In this document: piece after piece, positions 43,073-51,076 of the stretch
Numbering within the stretch: the first letter of the stretch is position 1
Layout of the letters: each line of letters opens with the position of its first letter
DNA from: an uncultured Senegalimassilia sp.
GTDB lineage: Bacteria; Actinomycetota; Coriobacteriia; Coriobacteriales; Eggerthellaceae
Assembly: GCF_902464545.1 (NCBI RefSeq)
Contig: NZ_CABQJR010000001.1
Location: 117,118 to 181,117, forward strand
DNA length: 64,000 nucleotides
Reading direction: 5' to 3'
Position numbers and translations under genes: made by a program
Notes under the pieces: model-generated
Databases searched by the model: none
What the model saw: only the letters and a program-made list of their open reading frames with translations
What the model was told of the DNA's origin: nothing

Positions 43073-43522
43073 ATGGAACTCAAGGACCTCAAGCCCGCAG
43101 AAGGCTCTCGTAAGAACCGCAAGCGCGTCGGCCGCGGCCACGCTGCTGGTCAGGGCAAGACCGCTGGCCGCGGTATGAACGGCCAGAAGTCCCGCTCCGG
43201 TGGCGGCAAGGGCGCCGGCTTCGAGGGCGGCCAGACCCCGCTGGCCCGTCGTCTGCCGAAGCTGCCTGGCTTCCGCAACATCAACCGCGTCGAGTACCTG
43301 CCCGTCAACGTCTCCCGTCTCGAGGAGAAGTTCGAGGCTGGCGACGTCGTCGACGGTGCTTCCCTGAAGGCCAAGGGCATCATCAAGCATGAGGACGCCC
43401 TGGTGAAGGTTCTTGGCGATGGTGACATCACCAAGGCTCTGACCATCAAGGTCGACAAGGTTTCTGCCTCCGCCAAGGCGAAGATCGAGGCAGCTGGCGG
43501 AAAGGTCGAAGAGCCTTGCTAA
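43073..43522 (+). CDS. rplO: 50S ribosomal protein L15
   Basis: 149 residues; MELKDLKPAEGSRKNRKRVG, a GRGMNGQKSRSGGGK basic region and RRLPKLPGFRNIN. AAGGAG precedes ATG 43073. It overlaps secY by 7 bases. Confidence 0.97.
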   Translation: MELKDLKPAEGSRKNRKRVGRGHAAGQGKTAGRGMNGQKSRSGGGKGAGFEGGQTPLARRLPKLPGFRNINRVEYLPVNVSRLEEKFEAGDVVDGASLKAKGIIKHEDALVKVLGDGDITKALTIKVDKVSASAKAKIEAAGGKVEEPC

Positions 43523-44796
43523 GCTCTATCATCGACGCGTTCAAGGTTCCCGAGCTGCGCAAGAAGATCTTGTTCACGCTGGGCATCCTTGCGCTCTATC
43601 GATTCGGTTCCTACGTGCCGGTTCCGGGCATCCCGTTCCGCGAGTTCGCTGACTCGTTCCAGGATTCGGGCGTGTCCATGACCATGCTGGACCTGTTCAC
43701 CGGCGGCGCGCTTTCGAACTTCTCGGTATTCTCGCTGGGTATCATGCCCTACATCACCGCATCCATCATTATGCAGCTGATGCAGGGCGTTATCCCGGCG
43801 GTGGGCCGTTGGGCGAAGGAAGGCGAGACCGGTAGGCGTCGCATCACTCAGGTCACGCGTTATCTGACGCTGGCCCTGGGTCTGATCAACGCCATTGGTT
43901 ACCTGCTGTTGTTCAAGTCCCCGCAGTACGGCGTGGTGTTCTCTTCCGAGGTTCCCGAGATCGTTACCGACATTTTGGTGGTTTTCACGTTGGTGGCCGG
44001 TACCGCGTTCATCATGTGGATGGGCGAGCTCATCACGCAGCGCGGCGTCGGCAACGGCATGTCGCTCATCATCTTCGTGAGCATCGTCAGCCGTGTGCCT
44101 TCGGCCATCTTCTCTTCGGTGAACCTGACCACCGACACCGGCATGGGTATCGCCATCACGGCGCTTATCCTGGCAGTGGTGCTCGTGTGCATCCCCGCGA
44201 TCATCTTCGTGGAGCGCGCACAGCGCCGCATCCCGGTGAATTACGCCAAGCGCGTGCAGGGTCGTAAGATGATGGGCGGTCAGTCCACCTACATTCCCCT
44301 GAAGGTGAATGCGGCGGGCGTCATCCCGATCATCTTCGCAAGCTGCCTGATCTACTTCCCGGCTCAGCTTGCTGCTCTGTTCAACGTGGGTTGGCTGACG
44401 GCGTTCGCCGATGCCATCTCCACGGGTTGGGTGAACTGGATCCTCACCATCGCGCTGATCGTCTTCTTCGCGTATTTCTACACCTCCATGGTGTTCAATC
44501 CTGAGGAGACGGCGGACAACCTGCGCAAGCAGGGCGGCTTCATTCCCGGTGTGCGTCCCGGTTCCGCTACCGTGACCTACATCAAGAACGTGCTGCATCG
44601 CGTTACGCTTCCGGGCGGCATCTTCATCGCGGTCATCGCGGTCGTGCCGACCATTATCTTCTACTTCACCGGCAACACGCTTATCCAGGCGTTCGGCGGT
44701 ACTTCCATCCTCATCATGATCGGCGTTGCGCTCGATACCATGAGCAAGGTTGAAAGCCAGTTGAAGATGCATAACTACGAGGGTTTCTTCAAGTAA
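43516..44796 (+). CDS. secY: Preprotein translocase subunit SecY
   Basis: Ten-helix channel of the SecYEG translocon (426 residues). FGSYVPVPGIP in the first loop region, FTGGALSNFSVFSLGIMPYITASI plug-adjacent sequence split over helix 2, and the cytoplasmic NPEETADNLRKQGGFIPGVRPG loop. The start is a TTG at 43516 inside the end of rplO, so translation is probably coupled. Ends at a strong terminator. Confidence 0.97.
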   Translation: MLSSIIDAFKVPELRKKILFTLGILALYRFGSYVPVPGIPFREFADSFQDSGVSMTMLDLFTGGALSNFSVFSLGIMPYITASIIMQLMQGVIPAVGRWAKEGETGRRRITQVTRYLTLALGLINAIGYLLLFKSPQYGVVFSSEVPEIVTDILVVFTLVAGTAFIMWMGELITQRGVGNGMSLIIFVSIVSRVPSAIFSSVNLTTDTGMGIAITALILAVVLVCIPAIIFVERAQRRIPVNYAKRVQGRKMMGGQSTYIPLKVNAAGVIPIIFASCLIYFPAQLAALFNVGWLTAFADAISTGWVNWILTIALIVFFAYFYTSMVFNPEETADNLRKQGGFIPGVRPGSATVTYIKNVLHRVTLPGGIFIAVIAVVPTIIFYFTGNTLIQAFGGTSILIMIGVALDTMSKVESQLKMHNYEGFFK

Positions 44797-44818
44797 GGAA
44801 ACCTTGCAGTTACCGACA

Positions 44819-44845
44819 GGGAGGGCCTTCGGGCCCTCCCTTTTT
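44819..44845 (+). terminator. Terminator after secY
   Basis: A 9-bp GC stem (44819-44827 with 44832-44840) followed by five T; a classical intrinsic terminator. Confidence 0.9.
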
Positions 44846-44895
44846 GTTATCATGGGAATTGCATTATCTGCATATCTCGAAAGGATTGCTTCACC

Positions 44896-45522
44896 ATGAA
44901 CATCGTGTTGCTGGGCGCCCCGGGCGCCGGTAAGGGCACGCAGGCTGCCAAGCTGGTCGAGGATTGCGGCCTGTGCCATATCTCCACGGGCGACATCCTT
45001 CGCGCTGCCGTTAAGAATCAGACCCCCCTGGGCGTTAAGGCCAAGGGCTTCATGGACGCCGGCGAGCTGGTTCCCGACGAGCTGATCATCGACCTGATGA
45101 AGGAGCGCATCGAGCAGCCTGACACCGAGAAGGGCGTCATCCTGGACGGTTTCCCGCGTACCACCACGCAGGCTGTGGCTCTTGACACCATGCTGGCCGA
45201 GCTGAAGCGCCCGCTGAACGCCGCTCTGCTCATCGATGTCGACTTCGAGGTCATCGTCAAGCGCCTGACCTCCCGTCGTATGTGCAAGGAATGCGGCCAC
45301 ATCGGCTCCGTCGCCGACGCTTCTTGCCCCGCATGCGGTGGCGAGATGTACCAGCGCGACGACGACAACGAGGCCACGGTGCGCAACCGTCTTGACGTTT
45401 ACGAGAAGTCCACGGCTCCGCTGATCGACTACTATCGCGGCTGCGATCTGATCGTGTCCATCGACGGCGACCGCGACGTCGACGTTGTCTACGCTGATGT
45501 GAAGCAGGCTTTGGGCCTGTAG
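44896..45522 (+). CDS. adk: Adenylate kinase
   Basis: 208-residue enzyme equilibrating ATP, ADP and AMP. P-loop GAPGAGKGTQA, AMP-binding STGDILRAAV and LDGFPRTTTQA, and a LID with four cysteines (MCKECGHIGS ... CPACGG), the zinc-stabilised form. Separated from secY by a terminator, with its own GAAAGGA site. map-infA do not follow as in most genomes. Confidence 0.97.
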   Translation: MNIVLLGAPGAGKGTQAAKLVEDCGLCHISTGDILRAAVKNQTPLGVKAKGFMDAGELVPDELIIDLMKERIEQPDTEKGVILDGFPRTTTQAVALDTMLAELKRPLNAALLIDVDFEVIVKRLTSRRMCKECGHIGSVADASCPACGGEMYQRDDDNEATVRNRLDVYEKSTAPLIDYYRGCDLIVSIDGDRDVDVVYADVKQALGL

Positions 45523-45553
45523 CATCTGCAGTAAAACGTGCATATTGCTTGAG

Positions 45554-45597
45554 AGGGAGGGGTGAAACTACCTCTCCCTTTGCTTATCCCGTATAAT
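45554..45597 (+). promoter_or_regulatory. adk terminator followed by TATAAT promoter element
   Basis: A 10-bp stem (45554-45563 with 45570-45579, one G-T pair) and T-rich tail form the adk terminator. A perfect -10 TATAAT follows at 45592-45597. The transcript should start near 45604, only a few bases before the ATG at 45608. No clear -35 exists. Confidence 0.6.
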
Positions 45598-45607
45598 GTT
45601 TCGCCGT

Positions 45608-47785
45608 ATGCCTACCATGAAGCAGAACATATCCTACTGGCACCAGCAGCTTATGCTTAAGCATGGCGCTACGGTAAAGCACGTCTTGAAGAGCGCCGTG
45701 CTGTTGATACTTGCGGCTTTGGTGCTGGAAACGTTCGTGTTCAACTTCAACTACTTCCGCACGGCTGGCTACCACACCACCAATCTGGATAATCGCTTGG
45801 CGCTGACGAAGACCCTCGATAACCAGTATCGCGTCACCGAAGTCAATCACGTCATCGAATTCAAGAACCTCAACTCAGAGGTTCATAACGTGTGGTTGAA
45901 CTTCGATTACCGGCAGCCCGCACAGCAGCTGAAGGTGAAGATCCAGTTCACCGACGAGGCTCACAGCACCTACTTCGATTCCACCGAGTACACGGTGGGC
46001 GTTCCCGAGGTGGACGTCAACACGCTGTGCGATCAAAGCGAGTACATCAATCTGAACACTACGGGGCTGGTGACCAACCTTAAGATCACCATCACCGGCG
46101 AGGATATCAGCTACCCGGTGAAACTTTCCGATGTGTCTATCAACGCACGGGAACCGTTCTTGTTCAACCAAACGCGTTTTCTGTTCACGTTGGGTATTTT
46201 GGCGCTTGCCTTCATCTTCCGTCCGAAGTCGGCCATCTACCGCATCGGCATCGTTCGCAATCCGCGTAAATCCAAGGCTGCTCTGATCGCCGCCGTGGCG
46301 ATCGAGATCGTGTTGCTCAGCTCCTATCTGTTCATGGGCTCGAACTTGGTTGGCGTCGCCACCAGCACGTACAATTCCGGCTCGTGGGATGGCGCCGGTA
46401 TCGCCAACACGTTCAAGGTCGGCGGTGAAAACGCACAGCAATATGCCGAGCTGGCCAAGTCTATGGCTCATGGACGGTTGTACTTGGAGGAAACCCCTCC
46501 CCAGTGGCTCCAGGAAATGGATGACCCTTATGACAAGGGCGCTCGCGATGAGTTGCAAAAGAAAGCGGGCGAGGAGTACCTGTTCGACGTTGCCTACCAT
46601 GATGGGCATTACTACGTGTACTTCGGTGTGGTTCCTGTGCTCGTGTTCTACTTGCCGTTCTATTTGTTGACCGGGTCGAATTTCCCCACAGCCATCGGTG
46701 TGCTCATGGCCGTCATCATGTTCGTGTTGGGTTGTTCGGCGTTGCTCGACAGGTTCGCACGCTATCACTTCAAGCGCGTCAGCCTAGGCTTGTACCTGTT
46801 GCTGCAGATTCCGCTGGTCATGTGCTGCGGCATCCTCTATCTGCTGAAGTTCCCCACGTTCTACTCGCTTCCCATTTCGATGGGCTTGGCGTTCTCGGTG
46901 TGGGGCTTGTATCTGTGGATGCGCGGCCGTGCGGCGACGAACCCTTGTGGTTGGTATCTGGGCGGAAGTCTGTGCATGGCCCTGGTTGTCGGGTGCCGTC
47001 CGCAGCTGATCGTGCTGTCATTGGTAGCGTTTCCTTTGTTCTGGCGCAAGTACATCACGAAGCGGACCATTCTCACGCGTAAGGGCGCAATCGAGTTCGC
47101 GTGCTTGATGGCGCCGTACATCGTGGTGGCGGCGGGGCTCATGCTGTACAACCATGCTCGTTTCGGCAGCTTCACCGATTTCGGCGCGAACTACAACCTG
47201 ACGGTCAACGATATGACCAAGCGCGGCTGGAACATCGGGCGTTTGGCTCCGGCGTTGTTCGCGTACTTCCTGCAGCCGCCTTCAATGACCGGCGTGTTCC
47301 CGTTCCTGCAGCCTGCTCCCTTCGAGACCACGTACTTGGGGCAGACCATCAAGGAGGTCACGTTCGGCGGCGTGCTGGCGTGCCTTCCCATCCTGTGGAT
47401 TCTGCCGTTCTCGCGCCGTATCCTGGCTTTGCGCTTTAAAACGCGTTCAACGCGAACCATTGCGGGCGTCATCATCGCGTTGCTGTTCGGTGGCGTGGTG
47501 GTTGCGCTCATGGATGCGCAGATGGCAGGCATCCTGCAGCGCTACTATGCGGACTTCAGCTTCATGTTCCTGGCGGCATCGGTGCTTCTGGCGTTCATCG
47601 TCAATGAGAACCTCAGGCCCGGATCGACGGCCCAGGTGCTGCTGATGAAGGGGCTGCTGACGCTCGTCTGCATCTCGGTGCTGTACGTCGCGCTTCTCTG
47701 CTTCGTTCCGGAGACCGGATGGTTCTCCGATATCTACCCCTGGTCGTATCAGGACATCATCGAGACGGTGCTGTTCTGGACCTAG
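45608..47785 (+). CDS. Large polytopic membrane protein, GT-C glycosyltransferase-like
   Basis: About 725 residues. One N-terminal helix (about residues 27-45) is followed by a soluble, probably extracellular domain of about 140 residues, then roughly ten hydrophobic helices from residue 190 on. The layout (multi-span helices with an acidic HDGHYYVYFGVVP loop) resembles GT-C/PMT-type sugar transferases using lipid-linked donors, but I cannot name a family. ATG 45608 is chosen because the -10 box overlaps the longer frame's ATG at 45596; 45617 is another option. Probably cell-envelope glycan synthesis. Confidence 0.6.
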   Translation: MPTMKQNISYWHQQLMLKHGATVKHVLKSAVLLILAALVLETFVFNFNYFRTAGYHTTNLDNRLALTKTLDNQYRVTEVNHVIEFKNLNSEVHNVWLNFDYRQPAQQLKVKIQFTDEAHSTYFDSTEYTVGVPEVDVNTLCDQSEYINLNTTGLVTNLKITITGEDISYPVKLSDVSINAREPFLFNQTRFLFTLGILALAFIFRPKSAIYRIGIVRNPRKSKAALIAAVAIEIVLLSSYLFMGSNLVGVATSTYNSGSWDGAGIANTFKVGGENAQQYAELAKSMAHGRLYLEETPPQWLQEMDDPYDKGARDELQKKAGEEYLFDVAYHDGHYYVYFGVVPVLVFYLPFYLLTGSNFPTAIGVLMAVIMFVLGCSALLDRFARYHFKRVSLGLYLLLQIPLVMCCGILYLLKFPTFYSLPISMGLAFSVWGLYLWMRGRAATNPCGWYLGGSLCMALVVGCRPQLIVLSLVAFPLFWRKYITKRTILTRKGAIEFACLMAPYIVVAAGLMLYNHARFGSFTDFGANYNLTVNDMTKRGWNIGRLAPALFAYFLQPPSMTGVFPFLQPAPFETTYLGQTIKEVTFGGVLACLPILWILPFSRRILALRFKTRSTRTIAGVIIALLFGGVVVALMDAQMAGILQRYYADFSFMFLAASVLLAFIVNENLRPGSTAQVLLMKGLLTLVCISVLYVALLCFVPETGWFSDIYPWSYQDIIETVLFWT

Positions 47786-47873
47786 GCGGTTGCGCGCGGC
47801 GGGCGATTGCTGCGCGTGCTAATTCCCATTGTCAACTCCAACTGATTTTCAACGGCGAAAGAAAGGGCATCAC

Positions 47874-48599
47874 ATGCAACTGTTCATCGAGGAGACCTAC
47901 GAGGATATGAGCCGTCGCGCGGCGGATCTGATCGCTGCCCAGCTGATCGTGGACCCGGCTTCCACGCTCGGCCTGGCCACCGGCTCCACGCCCATCGGGC
48001 TGTACGCCGACCTGGTGGAGGACTTCCAGGCCGACCGTATCAGCTTCGAGCAGGTCACCACGTTCAACCTGGATGAGTACCGCGGCCTGTCCCCCGAGCA
48101 TGACCAGAGCTATCGCTACTTCATGCAGAAGAACCTCTTCGATCATGTCGACATCGACCTCGAGGCCACGAGCGTCCCCGACGGCGCCAACCCGGATGCG
48201 CAGGCCGCCTGCGAGTCTTACGAGCTGGCCATCAGCGAAGCTGGCGGCATCGACCTGCAGCTGCTGGGCCTGGGCCACAACGGCCATATCGGCTTCAACG
48301 AGCCCTGCGACGAGTTCCCCGTGCGCACCCACGTGGTCGAGCTGACGGAGAGCACCATCAACGCCAACAGCCGCCTGTTCGAGTCCATCGACCAGGTCCC
48401 CCGCGAGGCCTACACCATGGGCATCGGCACCATCATGAAGGCCCGCGCCATCCTGGTGGTGGCCAGCGGCGTCGACAAGGCGCAGATCGTGCGCGACGCG
48501 TTCTTCGGCCCGGTCACCCCGCAGGTTCCCGCATCCGTGCTGCAGCTGCACCCCAACGTCACCGTCGTGGTGGACGCCGAGGCCGGCTCGCTGCTGTAA
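47874..48599 (+). CDS. nagB: Glucosamine-6-phosphate deaminase
   Basis: Converts glucosamine 6-phosphate to fructose 6-phosphate and ammonia (241 residues). GLATGSTPIGLYADLV, FNLDEYRGLSPEHDQSY and GLGHNGHIGFNEP contain the catalytic Asp and His. ATG 47874 has AGAAAGG 7 bases upstream; the frame from 47829 is rejected. Final step of the amino-sugar pathway assembled in this locus. Confidence 0.96.
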   Translation: MQLFIEETYEDMSRRAADLIAAQLIVDPASTLGLATGSTPIGLYADLVEDFQADRISFEQVTTFNLDEYRGLSPEHDQSYRYFMQKNLFDHVDIDLEATSVPDGANPDAQAACESYELAISEAGGIDLQLLGLGHNGHIGFNEPCDEFPVRTHVVELTESTINANSRLFESIDQVPREAYTMGIGTIMKARAILVVASGVDKAQIVRDAFFGPVTPQVPASVLQLHPNVTVVVDAEAGSLL

Positions 48600-48631
48600 G
48601 GCGCACCGGTGCCATAATCGATAACACTTTC

Positions 48632-48663
48632 GAAGGGCTTTCCGCGCATGCGGAAGGCCCTTC
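48632..48663 (+). terminator. Hairpin between nagB and nagA
   Basis: A 14-bp stem with one G-T pair (48632-48645 with 48650-48663) and a GCAT loop. It lacks a long T-run, so it may be only partially terminating. Confidence 0.65.
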
Positions 48664-48687
48664 CATATTTGAAAGGAGCATGCAGAT

Positions 48688-49833
48688 ATGCGCATTGCAA
48701 ACGGCAAGGTGTTCGACGGTCAGTGCTTCCGCGAGCGCGATGTGGTGGTGGAGGGGCAGACCTTCTCCAGCATCGAGGCATCGGGAGACGAAGCGTGCGG
48801 CGTGGGTGGCGCTGCTGATACGTTGGATGCATCGGGGTGCTATGTAATTCCCGGCCTGATCGACGTGCACTTCCACGGCGCCATGGGCCACGATTTCTGC
48901 GATGCATCCGATGAGGGCATCTCCGTCATTGCGGCTTACGAGGCAAGCCGGGGCGTGACCTCCATCTGCCCGACCACCATGACCCTTCCCGAAGAGCGCC
49001 TGGCACCCATCGTGTCCAGCGTTGCCGCTCACGAAACCGCTGCGGGGGAGGCCGGCATCGTGGGCATCAATATGGAAGGCCCCTATATCGCCCCTGACAA
49101 GGTAGGTGCTCAGAACCCCGCATACGTGCGCAGCGCCTCCGTCGAGGAGTTCGGCCGTCTGCAGCAGCAGGCGAAGGGGCTCATCAAGCTGGTGGACGTG
49201 GCACCCGAGCAACCGGGCAACTTGGAGTTCATTCGCCAGATGTCCCATGACGTGCGTGTTTCCGTCGCCCATACGTGCACGGGCTACGATGACGCGTGCG
49301 CTGCCTTCGATGCCGGTGCGCGTCACATGACGCACCTGTTCAACGCTATGCCCTCGCTGCATCACCGAGAGCCCGGCCCCATTGCCGCCGGTGCGGAGCG
49401 TAACGACGTAACGGCCGAGATCATCGCCGACGGCGTGCATATCCATCCCGCTATGGTGCGCCTGGCGTTTGCCCTGTTCGGCGACGATCGCATGATCTTG
49501 ATCAGCGACAGCCTGCGCGCCTGCGGGCTGGGGGATGGCGAATACGAGTTGGGCGGCCAGCAGTTCTTCGTCAAGGGCAATCGCGCCACCATCGCGAACG
49601 GCAGCCTTGCCGGCAGCGTCTCCGACGTGATGGCGTGCATGCGCACGGCGGTGCGCACCATGGGCATCCCCTTGACCAGCGCCGTGAAGGCCGCAACGGT
49701 CAACCCGGCCCGCGCCTTGGGACTTGACGGCAAGCTGGGCGCCATCGCCCCGGGCTATCAGGCCGATGCCGTGGTGCTCGACCGCGAACTGAACATCAAG
49801 CACGTGGTGCTTCGAGGAAAGGTGATCGCGTAG
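48688..49833 (+). CDS. nagA: N-acetylglucosamine-6-phosphate deacetylase
   Basis: 381-residue amidohydrolase removing acetate from GlcNAc-6-P. The HxH metal motif is in GLIDVHFHGAMGHDF, and NMEGPYIAP, VAHTCTGYDDACAAFDAG, HMTHLFNAM and the catalytic Asp in LISDSLRACG are present. AAAGGAG is 9 bases before ATG 48688. Confidence 0.95.
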   Translation: MRIANGKVFDGQCFRERDVVVEGQTFSSIEASGDEACGVGGAADTLDASGCYVIPGLIDVHFHGAMGHDFCDASDEGISVIAAYEASRGVTSICPTTMTLPEERLAPIVSSVAAHETAAGEAGIVGINMEGPYIAPDKVGAQNPAYVRSASVEEFGRLQQQAKGLIKLVDVAPEQPGNLEFIRQMSHDVRVSVAHTCTGYDDACAAFDAGARHMTHLFNAMPSLHHREPGPIAAGAERNDVTAEIIADGVHIHPAMVRLAFALFGDDRMILISDSLRACGLGDGEYELGGQQFFVKGNRATIANGSLAGSVSDVMACMRTAVRTMGIPLTSAVKAATVNPARALGLDGKLGAIAPGYQADAVVLDRELNIKHVVLRGKVIA

Positions 49834-49928
49834 CGTTGGGGTGCTCGGCTGCGCCGCAGCCATGAGGCTTGCGCCGTTCGGGCGCCCGTTCGCACCGTAA
49901 GGCGGATTCCATCCTTTGTTTGTGAAAC

Positions 49929-49971
49929 GTTCGCCAGTTCGTTGACGAACCGCGAACCTCGATACTATCCT
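49929..49971 (+). promoter_or_regulatory. nanA promoter with nested inverted-repeat operator
   Basis: -35 TTGACG (49942-49947), an 18-bp spacer and -10 TATCCT (49966-49971). GTTCGT-TG-ACGAAC (49937-49950) is palindromic across the -35, with outer GTTCG (49929-49933) and CGAAC (49953-49957). This is the expected place for a repressor of sialic acid genes. Confidence 0.6.
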
Positions 49972-50015
49972 CATTGAAGTTTGCTCAACAGAAAGAAAGA
50001 GGCAAGGTACTCATC

Positions 50016-50960
50016 ATGACCGATTCCCCGTTCCACGGCGTAATCCCCCCGGTGGTCATCCCGCTGACCGAGAAGAAGCAGCTTGACCTGGAGGCCTTCG
50101 AGCGCTCCATCAACCGTATGATCGACGCCGGCGTCGACGGCTTGTTCTTCCTGGGCTCCTCGGGCGAGGTCGCGTTCCTCACCGACGCCCAGCGTTACCA
50201 TGTGCTGCAGGAGGCCGTGGCCATCGTGAATCATCGCGTGCCCGTGCTTGCCGGCGTCATCGACATGGAAACCCTGCGCGTGGTCGATCAGGCCAAGCGT
50301 GCCAAGGGCTTTGGCGTCGAGGCGCTGGTCGCCACCGCCCCGTTCTACGCCCTGGGCGGCCCGAAGGAGATCGAGCGTCACTTCCGCGCCATCCGCGAGC
50401 ATACCGACCTGCCGCTGTTCGCCTACGACCTGCCGGTGTGCGTGCACACCAAGCTCGACCCCACCATGCTGGTGCGTCTGGGCAAGGACGGCGTGCTGCA
50501 GGGCGTGAAGGACTCTTCCGGCGACGACGTCAGCTTCCGCTGGCTGGTGCTGGAGAACGAGGACGCCGGTCATCCGCTGCAGCTGCTCACCGGCCATGAG
50601 GTGTGCGTCGACGGCGCGTACCTGGCAGGCGCCGACGGTAGCGTGCCGGGCCTGGCCAACCTCGACCCGCACAGCTACGTGGAGCAGTGGAAGGCCGCTC
50701 AGGCCGGCGACTGGAACCGCGTCAAGGAGATCCAGGATCACCTTGCCCGCCTGATGTTCCTGACCCGCGTGGTCAAGGCCACCGTCGGCTTCGGCGCCGG
50801 CGTGGGCGCGTTCAAGACGGCTCTGTGGCAGATGGGCGTGTTCAACACGAACCAGATGCGCGAGCCCGTCCAGCCGCTCGAGGGCGAGGACGTCGCGGCC
50901 ATCGTCGAGGTCATCAAGAAGGCCGGCCTCATGGACGCGGACGCTCCCATCCGCAAGTAG
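50016..50960 (+). CDS. nanA: N-acetylneuraminate lyase-like (DHDPS/NAL family) aldolase
   Basis: 314-residue class I aldolase barrel. FFLGSSGEVAFLT is the carboxylate-binding loop, the YDLP segment holds the conserved Tyr, and the Schiff-base lysine is in QGVKDSSGD. The family includes dihydrodipicolinate synthase and N-acetylneuraminate lyase. The lyase assignment rests on context with nagA, a ROK kinase and nanE. YDLPVCVHTKL differs from canonical NanA. ATG 50016 begins MTDSPFHGV, and an upstream frame from 49974 overlaps the promoter. Confidence 0.75.
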   Translation: MTDSPFHGVIPPVVIPLTEKKQLDLEAFERSINRMIDAGVDGLFFLGSSGEVAFLTDAQRYHVLQEAVAIVNHRVPVLAGVIDMETLRVVDQAKRAKGFGVEALVATAPFYALGGPKEIERHFRAIREHTDLPLFAYDLPVCVHTKLDPTMLVRLGKDGVLQGVKDSSGDDVSFRWLVLENEDAGHPLQLLTGHEVCVDGAYLAGADGSVPGLANLDPHSYVEQWKAAQAGDWNRVKEIQDHLARLMFLTRVVKATVGFGAGVGAFKTALWQMGVFNTNQMREPVQPLEGEDVAAIVEVIKKAGLMDADAPIRK

Positions 50961-50977
50961 CTTTTCTTCGCTTTTGC

Positions 50978-51012
50978 AAGCCGGCGCAGGTTCCACCCGC
51001 GCCGGCTTTTTT
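50978..51012 (+). terminator. Terminator after nanA
   Basis: A 10-bp GC stem (50978-50987 with 50999-51008) and a six-T tail (51007-51012). Confidence 0.88.
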
Positions 51013-51076
51013 GTTTGCGGTACCATGGTTGGCACCAGGTGATAAGGTGCTTTTCGAAAAGGGAAGGGTGGGGTGC

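Noticed and set aside
43519..45543. 674-codon minus-strand frame over secY and adk
   Set aside because: Antisense shadow of two conserved genes in the expected order.
50687..51076. Longer N-terminus for the ROK kinase
   Set aside because: The frame passes through the end of nanA and its terminator. ATG 51077 begins the conserved ATP-binding strand.
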